Positions 25,255 through 32,760 of a stretch of DNA of 49,808 nucleotides are shown here, in pieces. The number at the start of each line of letters is the position of its first letter. Position 1 is the first letter of the stretch. Position numbers and translations under genes: made by a program. The DNA is from Pseudomonadota bacterium (GTDB lineage: Bacteria; Pseudomonadota; Gammaproteobacteria; Burkholderiales; Burkholderiaceae_C), in NCBI GenBank assembly GCA_021841865.1, contig JAKCDM010000010.1, positions 1,672-51,479 of the forward strand, read 5' to 3'. The notes under the pieces are model-generated. The model worked only from the letters and a program-made list of their open reading frames with translations, was not told the origin of the DNA and did no database searches.

Positions 25255-25278
25255 TGGCATCGGCAATGCCAATACAAT
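25255..25278 (+). promoter_or_regulatory. Candidate NsrR operator and -10 element
   Basis: TGGCAT-N5-ATGCCA (25255-25271) is a perfect inverted repeat located where a -35/-10 spacer should be. TACAAT (25273-25278) is a good -10 element; no clear -35 is visible. The site lies between the divergent nitroreductase and nsrR genes. It resembles NsrR half-sites (ATGC core) only partly, so autoregulation is a hypothesis. Confidence 0.42.
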
Positions 25279-25311
25279 GATAGCCATTGCGCCCCGCACT
25301 CCACCGCGCCG

Positions 25312-25740
25312 ATGAAACTCACCGCCTTCGCCGATTTCGGGCTGCGCACCCTGCTGGTGCTGGCAGCCAGCGAGCGGCCGAGCTGGTCGAGCGCCGAGCT
25401 GGCCAGCCAGCTGCAGGTCTCGCGCGACCACCTGATCAAGGTGATCCAGCGTCTGGCCGCGGGCGGCTACGTGCGTACCGCGCGCGGCGCCGGCGGCGGC
25501 GTGTCGCTGGCGCGCGATCCCGGCGCGATACGCCTGGGCCAGGTGCTGGCGTGGATGGAGCAGGAGCAGGCGCTGGCCGAGTGTTTCCGCGAAACTGGCG
25601 GAAACTGCAGGCTCGCGCCGGTCTGCACGCTGCGCGCTCGCCTGGCCGGCGCCGAGCGCGCCTTCTACGCCGAGCTCGATCGCGACACGCTGGCCGACTG
25701 CCTCAACCCGGCGCTGCGCGGCTTCGCGCAAGGCGCCTGA
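25312..25740 (+). CDS. nsrR: Rrf2-family iron-sulfur regulator NsrR
   Basis: 142 residues. MKLTAFADFGLRTLLVLAA begins the Rrf2 winged helix, with SRDHLIKVIQRLAAGGYVRT as recognition helix (core HLIKVIQRL). GAGGGVSLAR is the wing. Three cysteines at 91, 99 and 105 (C-x7-C-x5-C) fit the cluster-binding spacing of NsrR. NsrR holds a [4Fe-4S] or [2Fe-2S] cluster and releases DNA when NO destroys it. Its direct neighbour, the iron-sulfur repair protein, supports the assignment over IscR or RirA. Start ATG is 25312. Confidence 0.85.
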   Translation: MKLTAFADFGLRTLLVLAASERPSWSSAELASQLQVSRDHLIKVIQRLAAGGYVRTARGAGGGVSLARDPGAIRLGQVLAWMEQEQALAECFRETGGNCRLAPVCTLRARLAGAERAFYAELDRDTLADCLNPALRGFAQGA

Positions 25741-25756
25741 GCTCCCCGCGCCGAGC

Positions 25757-26464
25757 TCAGGCGCGGCGTGCCGCCTCGAACGCCGGAAACAGCAGGTTGT
25801 TCTCGAGGTGGATGTGCTGGATCAGATCGTCGCTGAACTTGTCCACGCCCGCGACCAGCGCGCGCCAGGAATTGCAGGCATCGGCAGGCGCATGGCCGTC
25901 GCCGCTCAGCCGACGCAACTCAGCCAGCAGTTGCCCGTGATCCTCGTGCTCGGCGCGCATGCGTGCGATCGGCGCGTCCAGGCCCATGCCCGGCGCGGCG
26001 CGCTGCATCATCGGGAACAGGATCTGCTCCTCCTTGTCCATGTGCTCGGACAACTCCTGCAACGTGCGCTCCAGCAGTTCGCCCAGGCCCGCGGGCAACT
26101 GCGGATGATCCCGATGCACGCGCTCGACCTTGTGCGCCAGGCGCGCCAGCTCGGGCAACTCGGCGCGATGCGTGTCGTGGAAGCGCTGGCGGATATGGAC
26201 GATCAGCTGCGCCGGTTGCTGCGGCGCGTCGCTGGCCACCGGAAGCAGCCCGACGATCTCCTGCTGCACCTGCAGCGGGTCCAGGCCGCGCTCGACGGCG
26301 GCTTCGCGCAGCGTGCGAGCCCCGCCACAGCAGTAATCCAGGCGCAGGCGGCGCAGCAGGCCCAGCGCCTGCGGATAGCTGCGCGCCAGTTCTCCGAGAG
26401 GCAGCGCGGCAAGGTCGGCCTGTGCCTGAACGCCGGGCTGCCCGGCTTCGACGACGGGGTCCAT
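25757..26464 (-). CDS. Iron-sulfur cluster repair di-iron protein (YtfE/ScdA/RIC)
   Basis: 235 residues. The N-terminal ScdA-like domain has LARSYPQALGLLRRLRLDYCCGG, with its DYCCGG signature. The C-terminal hemerythrin-like domain supplies His/Glu ligands (HIRQRFHDTHRAEL, SEHMDKEEQILFP, RAEHEDHGQLL, HIHLENNLLFP). Such proteins rebuild iron-sulfur clusters damaged by nitric oxide or peroxide. ATG 26464 has GGGAG eight bases upstream and begins before the conserved domain. The gene converges on nsrR with 16 bases between stops, but its promoter at about 26.5 kb carries a separate NsrR-like box. Confidence 0.9.
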   Translation of the reverse strand: MDPVVEAGQPGVQAQADLAALPLGELARSYPQALGLLRRLRLDYCCGGARTLREAAVERGLDPLQVQQEIVGLLPVASDAPQQPAQLIVHIRQRFHDTHRAELPELARLAHKVERVHRDHPQLPAGLGELLERTLQELSEHMDKEEQILFPMMQRAAPGMGLDAPIARMRAEHEDHGQLLAELRRLSGDGHAPADACNSWRALVAGVDKFSDDLIQHIHLENNLLFPAFEAARRA

Positions 26465-26524
26465 GGTCTTCTCCCGATACGTGGCTTGAAGTGGCATTGA
26501 GCCTACCACATTCGGCACTGAAAC

Positions 26525-26544
26525 AATGATTTTTTATACATCTT
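26525..26544 (-). promoter_or_regulatory. Candidate NsrR box upstream of the ytfE-like gene
   Basis: On the minus strand AAGATGTATA-AAAAAATCATT is an A/T-rich patch in a GC-rich genome. Its left part matches the NsrR half-site AAGATGCATTT with few changes; the right half (ATCATT) is degenerate. It lies about 70 bases upstream of ATG 26464. The match is partial, but both this gene and nsrR belong to the family regulon. Confidence 0.4.
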
Positions 26545-26607
26545 ATGAGCGGGCATTGAGGTCCGTCGAATGCTGTATGCTTGAACAGCCTTCGACCCTT
26601 CCGCCCG

Positions 26608-28692
26608 ATGCCGACCTCCCCCGATTCCGTGGACTGCTGCGCCGAGCTGTTCCAGCTCGACGCAGAGCAGCGCGCGGCAGTCGCCCACGGCGCGGCCGGG
26701 CAGGACGCGCCGGCGCTGCTGCTGATCGCCGGCGCCGGATCGGGCAAGACCACCACGCTGGCCGCGCGCGTGGCCCGCCTGGTGCTCGATGGCGCAGACC
26801 CCCAGCGCATCATGCTGCTGAGCTTTTCACGCCGCGCGGCGCAGGAACTGCAGCGCCGGGTCGCTGCCGCACTGCACCGCGCGCTGCGCCTGCCGGCGAC
26901 CCAGCCGGGACCGGCACTGCCATGGGCGGGCACCTTCCATTCAGTAGGCGCGCGCCTGCTGCGCGAATACGCGCGCTCCATCGGCCTGCCCGCCGACTTC
27001 AGCGTGCTCGACCGCGGCGACGCCGAGGACCTGATGGGGCTGCAACGCCAGGCGCTGGGCCTGGGAGACCGCCAGCTGCGCTTTCCGCTCAAGTCGACCT
27101 GCCTGGCCATCCACTCTCGCTGCGTCAACAGCGGCGACGCGCTGCGCGACGTGCTGCGCGCGCAGTTCCCGTGGTGCGCGGTGCACGAAGCCGAGCTGCG
27201 ACTGCTGTTCCAGTCCTACACCACCGAAAAGCTGCGCCAGCACCTGCTCGATTTCGACGACCTGCTGCTGTGGTGGTCCCAGCTCATGGCCGAGCCGATC
27301 ATGGCCGCGCGCGTGGGCAGCCGCTTCGACCACGTGCTGGTCGACGAATACCAGGACACCAACCGTCTGCAGGCAGGCATCGTGCGCGCGCTGCGCCCGC
27401 ACGGCAGCGGGGTCACCGCGGTGGGCGACGATGCGCAGTCCATCTACGGATTCCGCGCCGCCGACGTGCGCAACATCCTGGACTTCCCAGCCCAGTACAC
27501 GCCACCGGCGAAGGTGCTCGGGCTGACGCGCAACTACCGCAGCAACCAGCCGATCCTCGACGCCGCCAACGCGTTGATGGCGCAGGCTGCCGAGTCCTAC
27601 GCCAAGCGCCTGTGGACCACCCGCGGCGGCGGCGAGCGACCATGGCTGGTCAGCGTGGTCGACGAGGCAGCGCAGGCCGCGTGGGTGGCCGACCAGGTGC
27701 TCGAGCAGCGCGAGCGCGGCATGGCCTTGCGCCACCAGGCCGTGCTGTTCCGGGCGGCCCAGCACAGCGCGCCGCTGGAACTCGAGCTCACGCGCCGGCA
27801 CATTCCCTTCGTCAAGTTCGGAGGCCTGCGCTTCCTGGACACCGCGCATGTGCGCGACCTGCTCAGCCTGTTGCGCTGGGCGGCCAACCCACGGCACCGC
27901 CTGGCGGCGTTTCGCGTCGCGCAGCTCGTGGCCGGCGTCGGACCGGCCCATGCCCGGCGCCTGCAGCAGGCCCTGCAGGTGGCGGCCGATCCGGTGCAGG
28001 CGCTGCGCGAATTCACGCCACCGGCGGCGTCCCGCGCGAACTGGGCGCAGCTGCTGCAATTGTGGCTGCGCCTGCATGCCCAGCCAGCATGGCCGGCGCC
28101 GATGGACCTGGCCTGCGCCTGGCTCGAGGCCGAGCTGCCGCGCCTGCACGACGACGCCGCGGCACGCGCCGCCGACCTGCGCCAGCTGGCGCACATCGCC
28201 CGTTCCTACGGCAGCGCCGAGCGCTTTCTCACCGAGCTGACCCTGGAGCCACCGGAACTCGGCAGCGATCTGGCGGGCCCGGCCGCGCGTGACGACGATT
28301 ACCTGATCCTGTCCACCATGCACTCGGCCAAGGGCCAGGAATGGAAGGCGGTGTACCTGCTCAACGCGGTCGACGGCTGCGTCCCGTCGGACCTGGCCTG
28401 CGACGATGCCCGCCAGCTCGACGAGGAGCGCCGCCTGCTCTACGTGGCGATGACCCGCGCCCGCGAGCACCTGGAAGTGATCGTGCCGCAGCGCTTCCAT
28501 GTCACGCAACAGGCGGCGTACGGCTCGCGGCACCTGCACGCGCTGCCCAGTCGCTTTCTCGAGCCGGAGCTGCGTGCGCTGATGCAGGAAGTGCAGCCCG
28601 GCCACGCCGACGAGCCGGCATGCTCCGATGCGGCCGGCGAAGGCCACGAAGCCATCGACCTGGCCTCACGCGTGGCGGCGCGCTGGGACTGA
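26608..28692 (+). CDS. UvrD/Rep-type ATP-dependent DNA helicase
   Basis: 694 residues of superfamily 1A. Walker A is AGAGSGKTTTLAARV (about 41-55). GTFHSVGARLLR is motif Ia-like. The Walker B DEAx box reads DEYQDTN (about 246). GDDAQSIYGFRAA is motif III. LTRNYRSNQPILDAAN is motif IV, STMHSAKGQEWKAVYL motif V and EERRLLYVAMTRARE motif VI. It unwinds DNA 3' to 5', likely in repair or replication restart. It is shorter and more divergent than UvrD or Rep of Escherichia coli. ATG 26608 starts just before the conserved region; a TTG at 26581 is also open. Confidence 0.9.
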   Translation: MPTSPDSVDCCAELFQLDAEQRAAVAHGAAGQDAPALLLIAGAGSGKTTTLAARVARLVLDGADPQRIMLLSFSRRAAQELQRRVAAALHRALRLPATQPGPALPWAGTFHSVGARLLREYARSIGLPADFSVLDRGDAEDLMGLQRQALGLGDRQLRFPLKSTCLAIHSRCVNSGDALRDVLRAQFPWCAVHEAELRLLFQSYTTEKLRQHLLDFDDLLLWWSQLMAEPIMAARVGSRFDHVLVDEYQDTNRLQAGIVRALRPHGSGVTAVGDDAQSIYGFRAADVRNILDFPAQYTPPAKVLGLTRNYRSNQPILDAANALMAQAAESYAKRLWTTRGGGERPWLVSVVDEAAQAAWVADQVLEQRERGMALRHQAVLFRAAQHSAPLELELTRRHIPFVKFGGLRFLDTAHVRDLLSLLRWAANPRHRLAAFRVAQLVAGVGPAHARRLQQALQVAADPVQALREFTPPAASRANWAQLLQLWLRLHAQPAWPAPMDLACAWLEAELPRLHDDAAARAADLRQLAHIARSYGSAERFLTELTLEPPELGSDLAGPAARDDDYLILSTMHSAKGQEWKAVYLLNAVDGCVPSDLACDDARQLDEERRLLYVAMTRAREHLEVIVPQRFHVTQQAAYGSRHLHALPSRFLEPELRALMQEVQPGHADEPACSDAAGEGHEAIDLASRVAARWD

Positions 28693-28727
28693 GGCGCCCC
28701 CGCCCGGATTCGCGCCCGCCCGGGCTT

Positions 28728-29741
28728 TCACGGAGTGCGGAAAAACCCCTGCAGCGCGGCCTGCGGAAGGGCCTGGCCGGTGGCACGCGCACGCTCCAGC
28801 AGCGACCAGTAATAGCGGTACGAAGCCCGATCGTGCAGGCGCCCCGCGTGCTGGATCGGGCCCCACTGCACGGCCTGCGCGGCCAGCAGCACCTCGGCCG
28901 CCAGCTCGACCTCGTCGAAATCCGGGCGCATGGCCTCGACGATCGGCGCGATCTGCATCGGGTGGATGCTCCACATGCGCTGGAAACCGAACTCGTGCCG
29001 CGCGCGCAGAGCGTCCGATCGCACGACCTCGGGGTCGCGCAGTTCGGTGCACACGTTGTGCGCGGCCATGCGCCCGTGCGCGACCGCCGCGGCCACGCAT
29101 TCGGCCTTGGCGCGCACCACCAGGTGATGCTCGAACTGCCCCGGGCTGTGCATGGCCTGCGCGCCGATGGCGCCGCGATGCGCGCTGACCCAGTCCATGA
29201 TGCCGAAATCCAGCGTCTCGACATAGGGCAGCGCTGCGATCTCCCACACCCGGCGCAGCGCGCCGTGGGTCTCGATCAGCACGTGCACCGCAAGCGCCGA
29301 CGCGCGGCCGGCCGCGCGAGCCGTGTCCTGCACGGTCTCGGCGACCTCGCGCACCTCATGCTCGCTGTGGGCCTTGGGGATGGTCACGTAGGCCAGGCGC
29401 TGCGCGGCCTCGCCGACGATGCGTCGCACGTCGTCGCGCCAGCTCGGGTGCGACGGGTCGTGGATGCGCACGCCCAGGCGGTCGAAGCGGTTGTCCGGCG
29501 ACTGCAGCAGCCGCGCCACCATGCGCGCCTGCTCCGCCTCCTGCCCGGCCGCCGCGCCGTCCTCGCAATCGGCCGTGATGTCGAACACCGGGCCCATGTC
29601 GCGCTGCAGCGCCAGCGCCTTGTCGAGCAGGCGCTGGCTGCCGGCGTAATGCTCGCAGGCGGCCAGCGCGAGCGCCGGCTCGGCCACGCCGAACAGCGCC
29701 TGGCGCGGGTGCACCAGCGCGGTGCCCGAGGCGGAATTCAT
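28728..29741 (-). CDS. HpcH/HpaI aldolase / CitE-like citrate lyase beta family protein
   Basis: 337 residues of the CitE-like TIM-barrel family. It has DITADCEDGAAAGQEAEQA (the metal-binding core around DCEDG), YVTIPKAHSEHE, LIETHGALRRVWEIAALP (substrate arm with Glu), and RMWSIHPMQIAPI (conserved IHPxQ). Members cleave or condense acyl-CoA hydroxy acids such as malyl-CoA or citramalyl-CoA; the substrate is not evident. The gene overlaps the stop of the CoxE-like gene as ATGA, which is unusual since the functions look unrelated. Confidence 0.82.
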   Translation of the reverse strand: MNSASGTALVHPRQALFGVAEPALALAACEHYAGSQRLLDKALALQRDMGPVFDITADCEDGAAAGQEAEQARMVARLLQSPDNRFDRLGVRIHDPSHPSWRDDVRRIVGEAAQRLAYVTIPKAHSEHEVREVAETVQDTARAAGRASALAVHVLIETHGALRRVWEIAALPYVETLDFGIMDWVSAHRGAIGAQAMHSPGQFEHHLVVRAKAECVAAAVAHGRMAAHNVCTELRDPEVVRSDALRARHEFGFQRMWSIHPMQIAPIVEAMRPDFDEVELAAEVLLAAQAVQWGPIQHAGRLHDRASYRYYWSLLERARATGQALPQAALQGFFRTP

Positions 29742-30910
29742 TTGTTGAGCTGGCGCATCGCGCGGGAAAGGCCGTCGAGGGTCATCGGGTACATGCGCTC
29801 GGCGAAGATGTCCCGGATGAGCTGGATGGAATGGTGGTAGGGCCACAGGTTGGGCGGCGTCGGATTGAGCCACACGGCATGGCGCCAGGTCTGCAGCAGG
29901 CGCTGCAGCCAGGCCGCGCCGGGCTCGGCGTTCATGAATTCCAGCGCGCCTCCGGGCTGCATGATCTCGTAGGGGCTCATCGTCGCATCCCCCACGACGA
30001 CGACCTTGTAGTCGTCGCCGTACTTGTGCATCAGATCGCTCATCGCCACGCGCTGGTCATGGCGCCGGCGATTGTCGCGCCACACGAAGTCGTACAGGCA
30101 ATTGTGGAAATAGAACGACTCCAGGTGCTTGAATTCGCTGCGCGCGGCCGAGAACAACTCCTCGCACACGCGGATGTGATCGTCCATCGATCCGCCGACA
30201 TCGAGGAACAGCAGCACCTTGACCCGATTGTGGCGCTGCGCGCGCATGCGCAGGTCCAGCCAGCCGGCGTTGCGCGCGGTGCCGGCGATGGTGTCGTCCA
30301 GGTCGAGCTCGTCGGGCGCACCCTCGCGTGCGAAGCGTCGCAGCCGGCGCAACGCGACCTTGATGTTGCGCGTGCCCAGTTCGACCTGGTCGTCCAGGTT
30401 GGCGTATTCGCGCTGCTCCCACACCTTGACCGCGCTGCGATTGCCGGCCGAAGGCCCGCCGACACGAATGCCCTCGGGGTGATATCCCGAATGCCCGAAC
30501 GGGCTGCTTCCGCCCGTCCCGATCCACTTGCTGCCTCCCGCATGACGCCCCTTCTGCTCGTCCAGGCGCTTGCGGAACTCCTCCATCAGGCGATCCCAGC
30601 CGAGCCTTTCCAGACGAGCGCGATCCTCGGCGGAAAGGTGCTTGCGCATCGACGCGCGCAGCCATTCCTCGGGAATGTCGGCCTGCAGGCCCGGCAGGTT
30701 CTGCACGCCGCGGAAGTACTGGCCGAAGGCCACGTCGAACTTGTCGTACAGCGACTCGTCCTTGACCAGCGCGGCCCGCGACAGGGCGTGGAATTCGTCG
30801 ATGGAATGCCCGATCACCCGCGCGCGCAGGGCCTCCAGCAGATTCAGGTACTCGCGGGTCGACACCGACAGCCCGCAGTCGCGCAGGTGCAGGAAGAAAT
30901 CGATCAGCAT
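29738..30910 (-). CDS. CoxE-like von Willebrand factor A protein
   Basis: 390 residues. The N-terminus LIDFFLHLRDCGLSVSTREYLNLLEALR matches the family only by its FFLHLR and VSTREYL core. The C-terminal VWA domain has the metal-ion site DVGGSMDDH (a DxGxS variant), VVVVGDATMSPYE and a long acidic central region. It usually works beside a MoxR ATPase, found just upstream, in metal-cofactor insertion or protein maturation. ATG 30910 has GGAGG eight bases upstream; an ATG at 30931 is possible. It overlaps the CitE-like gene as ATGA. Confidence 0.85.
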   Translation of the reverse strand: MLIDFFLHLRDCGLSVSTREYLNLLEALRARVIGHSIDEFHALSRAALVKDESLYDKFDVAFGQYFRGVQNLPGLQADIPEEWLRASMRKHLSAEDRARLERLGWDRLMEEFRKRLDEQKGRHAGGSKWIGTGGSSPFGHSGYHPEGIRVGGPSAGNRSAVKVWEQREYANLDDQVELGTRNIKVALRRLRRFAREGAPDELDLDDTIAGTARNAGWLDLRMRAQRHNRVKVLLFLDVGGSMDDHIRVCEELFSAARSEFKHLESFYFHNCLYDFVWRDNRRRHDQRVAMSDLMHKYGDDYKVVVVGDATMSPYEIMQPGGALEFMNAEPGAAWLQRLLQTWRHAVWLNPTPPNLWPYHHSIQLIRDIFAERMYPMTLDGLSRAMRQLNK

Positions 30911-30982
30911 CGCGCCTGCCTCCAGGCCCATGCCACGGCCCGGCGGCCGATGCGCTGCGCGTGCGGGCGGCTCGACATGGGC

Positions 30983-31831
30983 TCAGCGATTGTGGCGCGC
31001 CATGAACACCAGGCGCTCGAACAGGTGCACGTCCTGCTCGTTCTTGAGCAGCGCGCCGTGCAGCGGCGGCACCACCACCTTGTGGTCGCTGCTGCGTAGC
31101 GCGTCCGGCCCGATGTCCTCGGCCACCAGCAGCTTGAGCCAGTCGATCAGCTCCGACGTGGACGGCTTCTTCTTCAGCCCGGGCACGTCGCGCAGCCCGA
31201 AGAACACCTCCAGCGCCTCGCTCAGCAGTTCCTTGCGCAGGCCCGGGAAATGCACGTCCACGATGCGCCCCATGGTCTCGCGATCGGGAAACTGGATGTA
31301 GTGGAAAAAGCAGCGCCGCAGGAACGCGTCGGGCAGTTCCTTTTCATTGTTGGAGGTGATGAACACCAGCGGGCGCCGGCGCGCGCGAATCGTCTCGCGG
31401 GTCTCGTAGCAATGGAACTCCATGCGGTCGAGTTCGCGCAGCAGGTCGTTGGGGAACTCGATGTCGGCCTTGTCGATCTCGTCGATCAGGATCACGCAGG
31501 GGGTGTCCCTCTCGAAGGCCTGCCACAGCACGCCCTTGACGATGTAGTTGCGAATGTCATGCACCTTCGCATCGCCGAGCTGCGAGTCGCGCAGGCGCGA
31601 CACCGCGTCGTACTCGTACAGGCCCTGCTGCGCCTTGGTGGTCGACTTGACGTGCCATTGCAGCAGCGGCAGCTCGAGTGCCGCCGCGACCTCCTCGGCC
31701 AGCATGGTCTTGCCGGTTCCCGGCTCGCCCTTGATCAGCAACGGACGCTGCAGCGTGATCGCCGCGTTGACGGCGATCTGCAGCTCCGGCGTGGTGACAT
31801 ACGCGTCGCTACCCTCGAAACGCAAGCTCAT
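30983..31831 (-). CDS. MoxR-family AAA+ ATPase
   Basis: 282 residues. Walker A is GEPGTGKTM; the Walker B element reads VILIDEIDKADIEFPNDLLREL, of which LIDEIDKAD is the key motif. PLVFITSNNEKELPDAFLRRC covers sensor 1 and the arginine finger. MoxR proteins act as chaperone ATPases with VWA partners; the CoxE-like VWA gene follows after a 72-base gap. ATG 31831 is preferred because GGAG lies eight bases upstream; the ATG at 31879 is alternative. Confidence 0.88.
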   Translation of the reverse strand: MSLRFEGSDAYVTTPELQIAVNAAITLQRPLLIKGEPGTGKTMLAEEVAAALELPLLQWHVKSTTKAQQGLYEYDAVSRLRDSQLGDAKVHDIRNYIVKGVLWQAFERDTPCVILIDEIDKADIEFPNDLLRELDRMEFHCYETRETIRARRRPLVFITSNNEKELPDAFLRRCFFHYIQFPDRETMGRIVDVHFPGLRKELLSEALEVFFGLRDVPGLKKKPSTSELIDWLKLLVAEDIGPDALRSSDHKVVVPPLHGALLKNEQDVHLFERLVFMARHNR

Positions 31832-31885
31832 GCGGGGATCTCCGATGAAAGGAATCGACTGCGCGCCCAATTCGTTCACACCTTC

Positions 31886-32512
31886 TCAGGGCTGGTGCTG
31901 CCAGGCCAGACGCGCACCGAAGCCGAGCAACACCAGGCCGGTGCCGCGGTCCAGCGCGCGCATCACGCGCCCGCGCCGCAGCCAGCGCCCGATCGACGCG
32001 GTGGCCGCCACCAGCACGGCGAACCAGGCCAGCGACAGCACGACGTGCACACAGGCCAGCAGGAACAGGAAACCCGGAACCCACACCCCGTGCGGCACGA
32101 ACTGCGGCAGGAAACTGACGTAGAACACCCCGACCTTGGGGTTGAGCAGATTGGTCAGCAGCCCGCGCAGCCAGGTGCCCCGCAGGCCCTGGCCGCGAGC
32201 GTCAGGCGCCGGCTCCCAGGCCTGGCGGGGGCGCAGCAGCAGACGCAGTCCCAGCCATACCAGGTAGGCGGCGCCGAGCCAGCGCAATGCGTCATAGGCG
32301 GCGGCCGAAGCCGCCAGCAGCGCGCCCAGGCCGGCCGCGGCCAGCGCTCCCCAGGCCAGGCAGCCCATCGCGATGCCCAGCGCCGCGGCGGCGCCGTGGC
32401 GCCGCCCCGATGCGCAGCTGCGCAACACCCAGGCCGTATCCACCCCAGGCGTGAGGGTGAGCAGCAGGGCCGCTGCGCAAAACGCGAGCAGCGAGGAGGT
32501 GACGGGACTCAT
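31886..32512 (-). CDS. LysE-family amino-acid exporter
   Basis: 208 residues with about six membrane helices. TPGVDTAWVLR near the N-terminus and GLLTNLLNPKVGVFYVSFLPQFV are the LysE/RhtB signature (core NLLNPKVGVFYVSFLP). It exports amino acids or similar small molecules from the cytoplasm; the substrate is unknown. ATG 32512 is chosen because the conserved first helix starts right after it. Confidence 0.87.
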   Translation of the reverse strand: MSPVTSSLLAFCAAALLLTLTPGVDTAWVLRSCASGRRHGAAAALGIAMGCLAWGALAAAGLGALLAASAAAYDALRWLGAAYLVWLGLRLLLRPRQAWEPAPDARGQGLRGTWLRGLLTNLLNPKVGVFYVSFLPQFVPHGVWVPGFLFLLACVHVVLSLAWFAVLVAATASIGRWLRRGRVMRALDRGTGLVLLGFGARLAWQHQP

Positions 32513-32585
32513 GGTCGGTGCGACAAGGGCTGGCAAGGCGCCGGATGCGGCCTATTGTGCCTTGGGCCGCCAACGCCCGCGCGAC

Positions 32586-32614
32586 AGCCCCCGCCCCCGG
32601 GGATCGCGGGGGCT
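32586..32614. terminator. GC-rich hairpin at the end of the deacetylase remnant
   Basis: AGCCCCCG (32586-32593) and CGGGGGCT (32607-32614) are perfect 8-base complements around a 13-base loop. It sits at the end of the remnant gene and near the start of the lysE-like gene. No U-tract is seen on either strand, so it may be a factor-dependent terminator relic rather than an active one. Confidence 0.35.
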
Positions 32615-32721
32615 CAGGCCGCCTGTTCGAACCCCTGCAGCACGTGCACCGCGTTGACTCCGACCTCGGCCACCGCGTAGCCGCCCTCGAAGGTGAACAG
32701 CGTGGGCAGCCCGGCGCGGTT
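32614..32721 (-). pseudogene. C-terminal remnant of a histone-deacetylase-family gene
   Basis: On the minus strand the last 36 codons before TGA (32616-32614) read NRAGLPTLFTFEGGYAVAE, then VGVNAVHVLQGFEQAA. This closely matches the C-terminus of bacterial class II histone deacetylase/acetoin-utilisation proteins (consensus GLPTLFVMEGGYAVxEIGVNAVNVL). Upstream of codon NRAG the similarity stops and the sequence runs into the 3' end of dnaE2. Only a fragment remains, so the gene appears to have been truncated when neighbouring DNA was rearranged. Confidence 0.7.
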
Positions 32722-32760
32722 ATCCGGGCCCCGAACAGACGCGGGCCGGCGCAGGGGCCC

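Noticed and set aside
32586-32721. Deacetylase remnant considered as a small complete gene
   Set aside because: No start codon with a ribosome site precedes the conserved part, and the similarity covers only the very end of the family.
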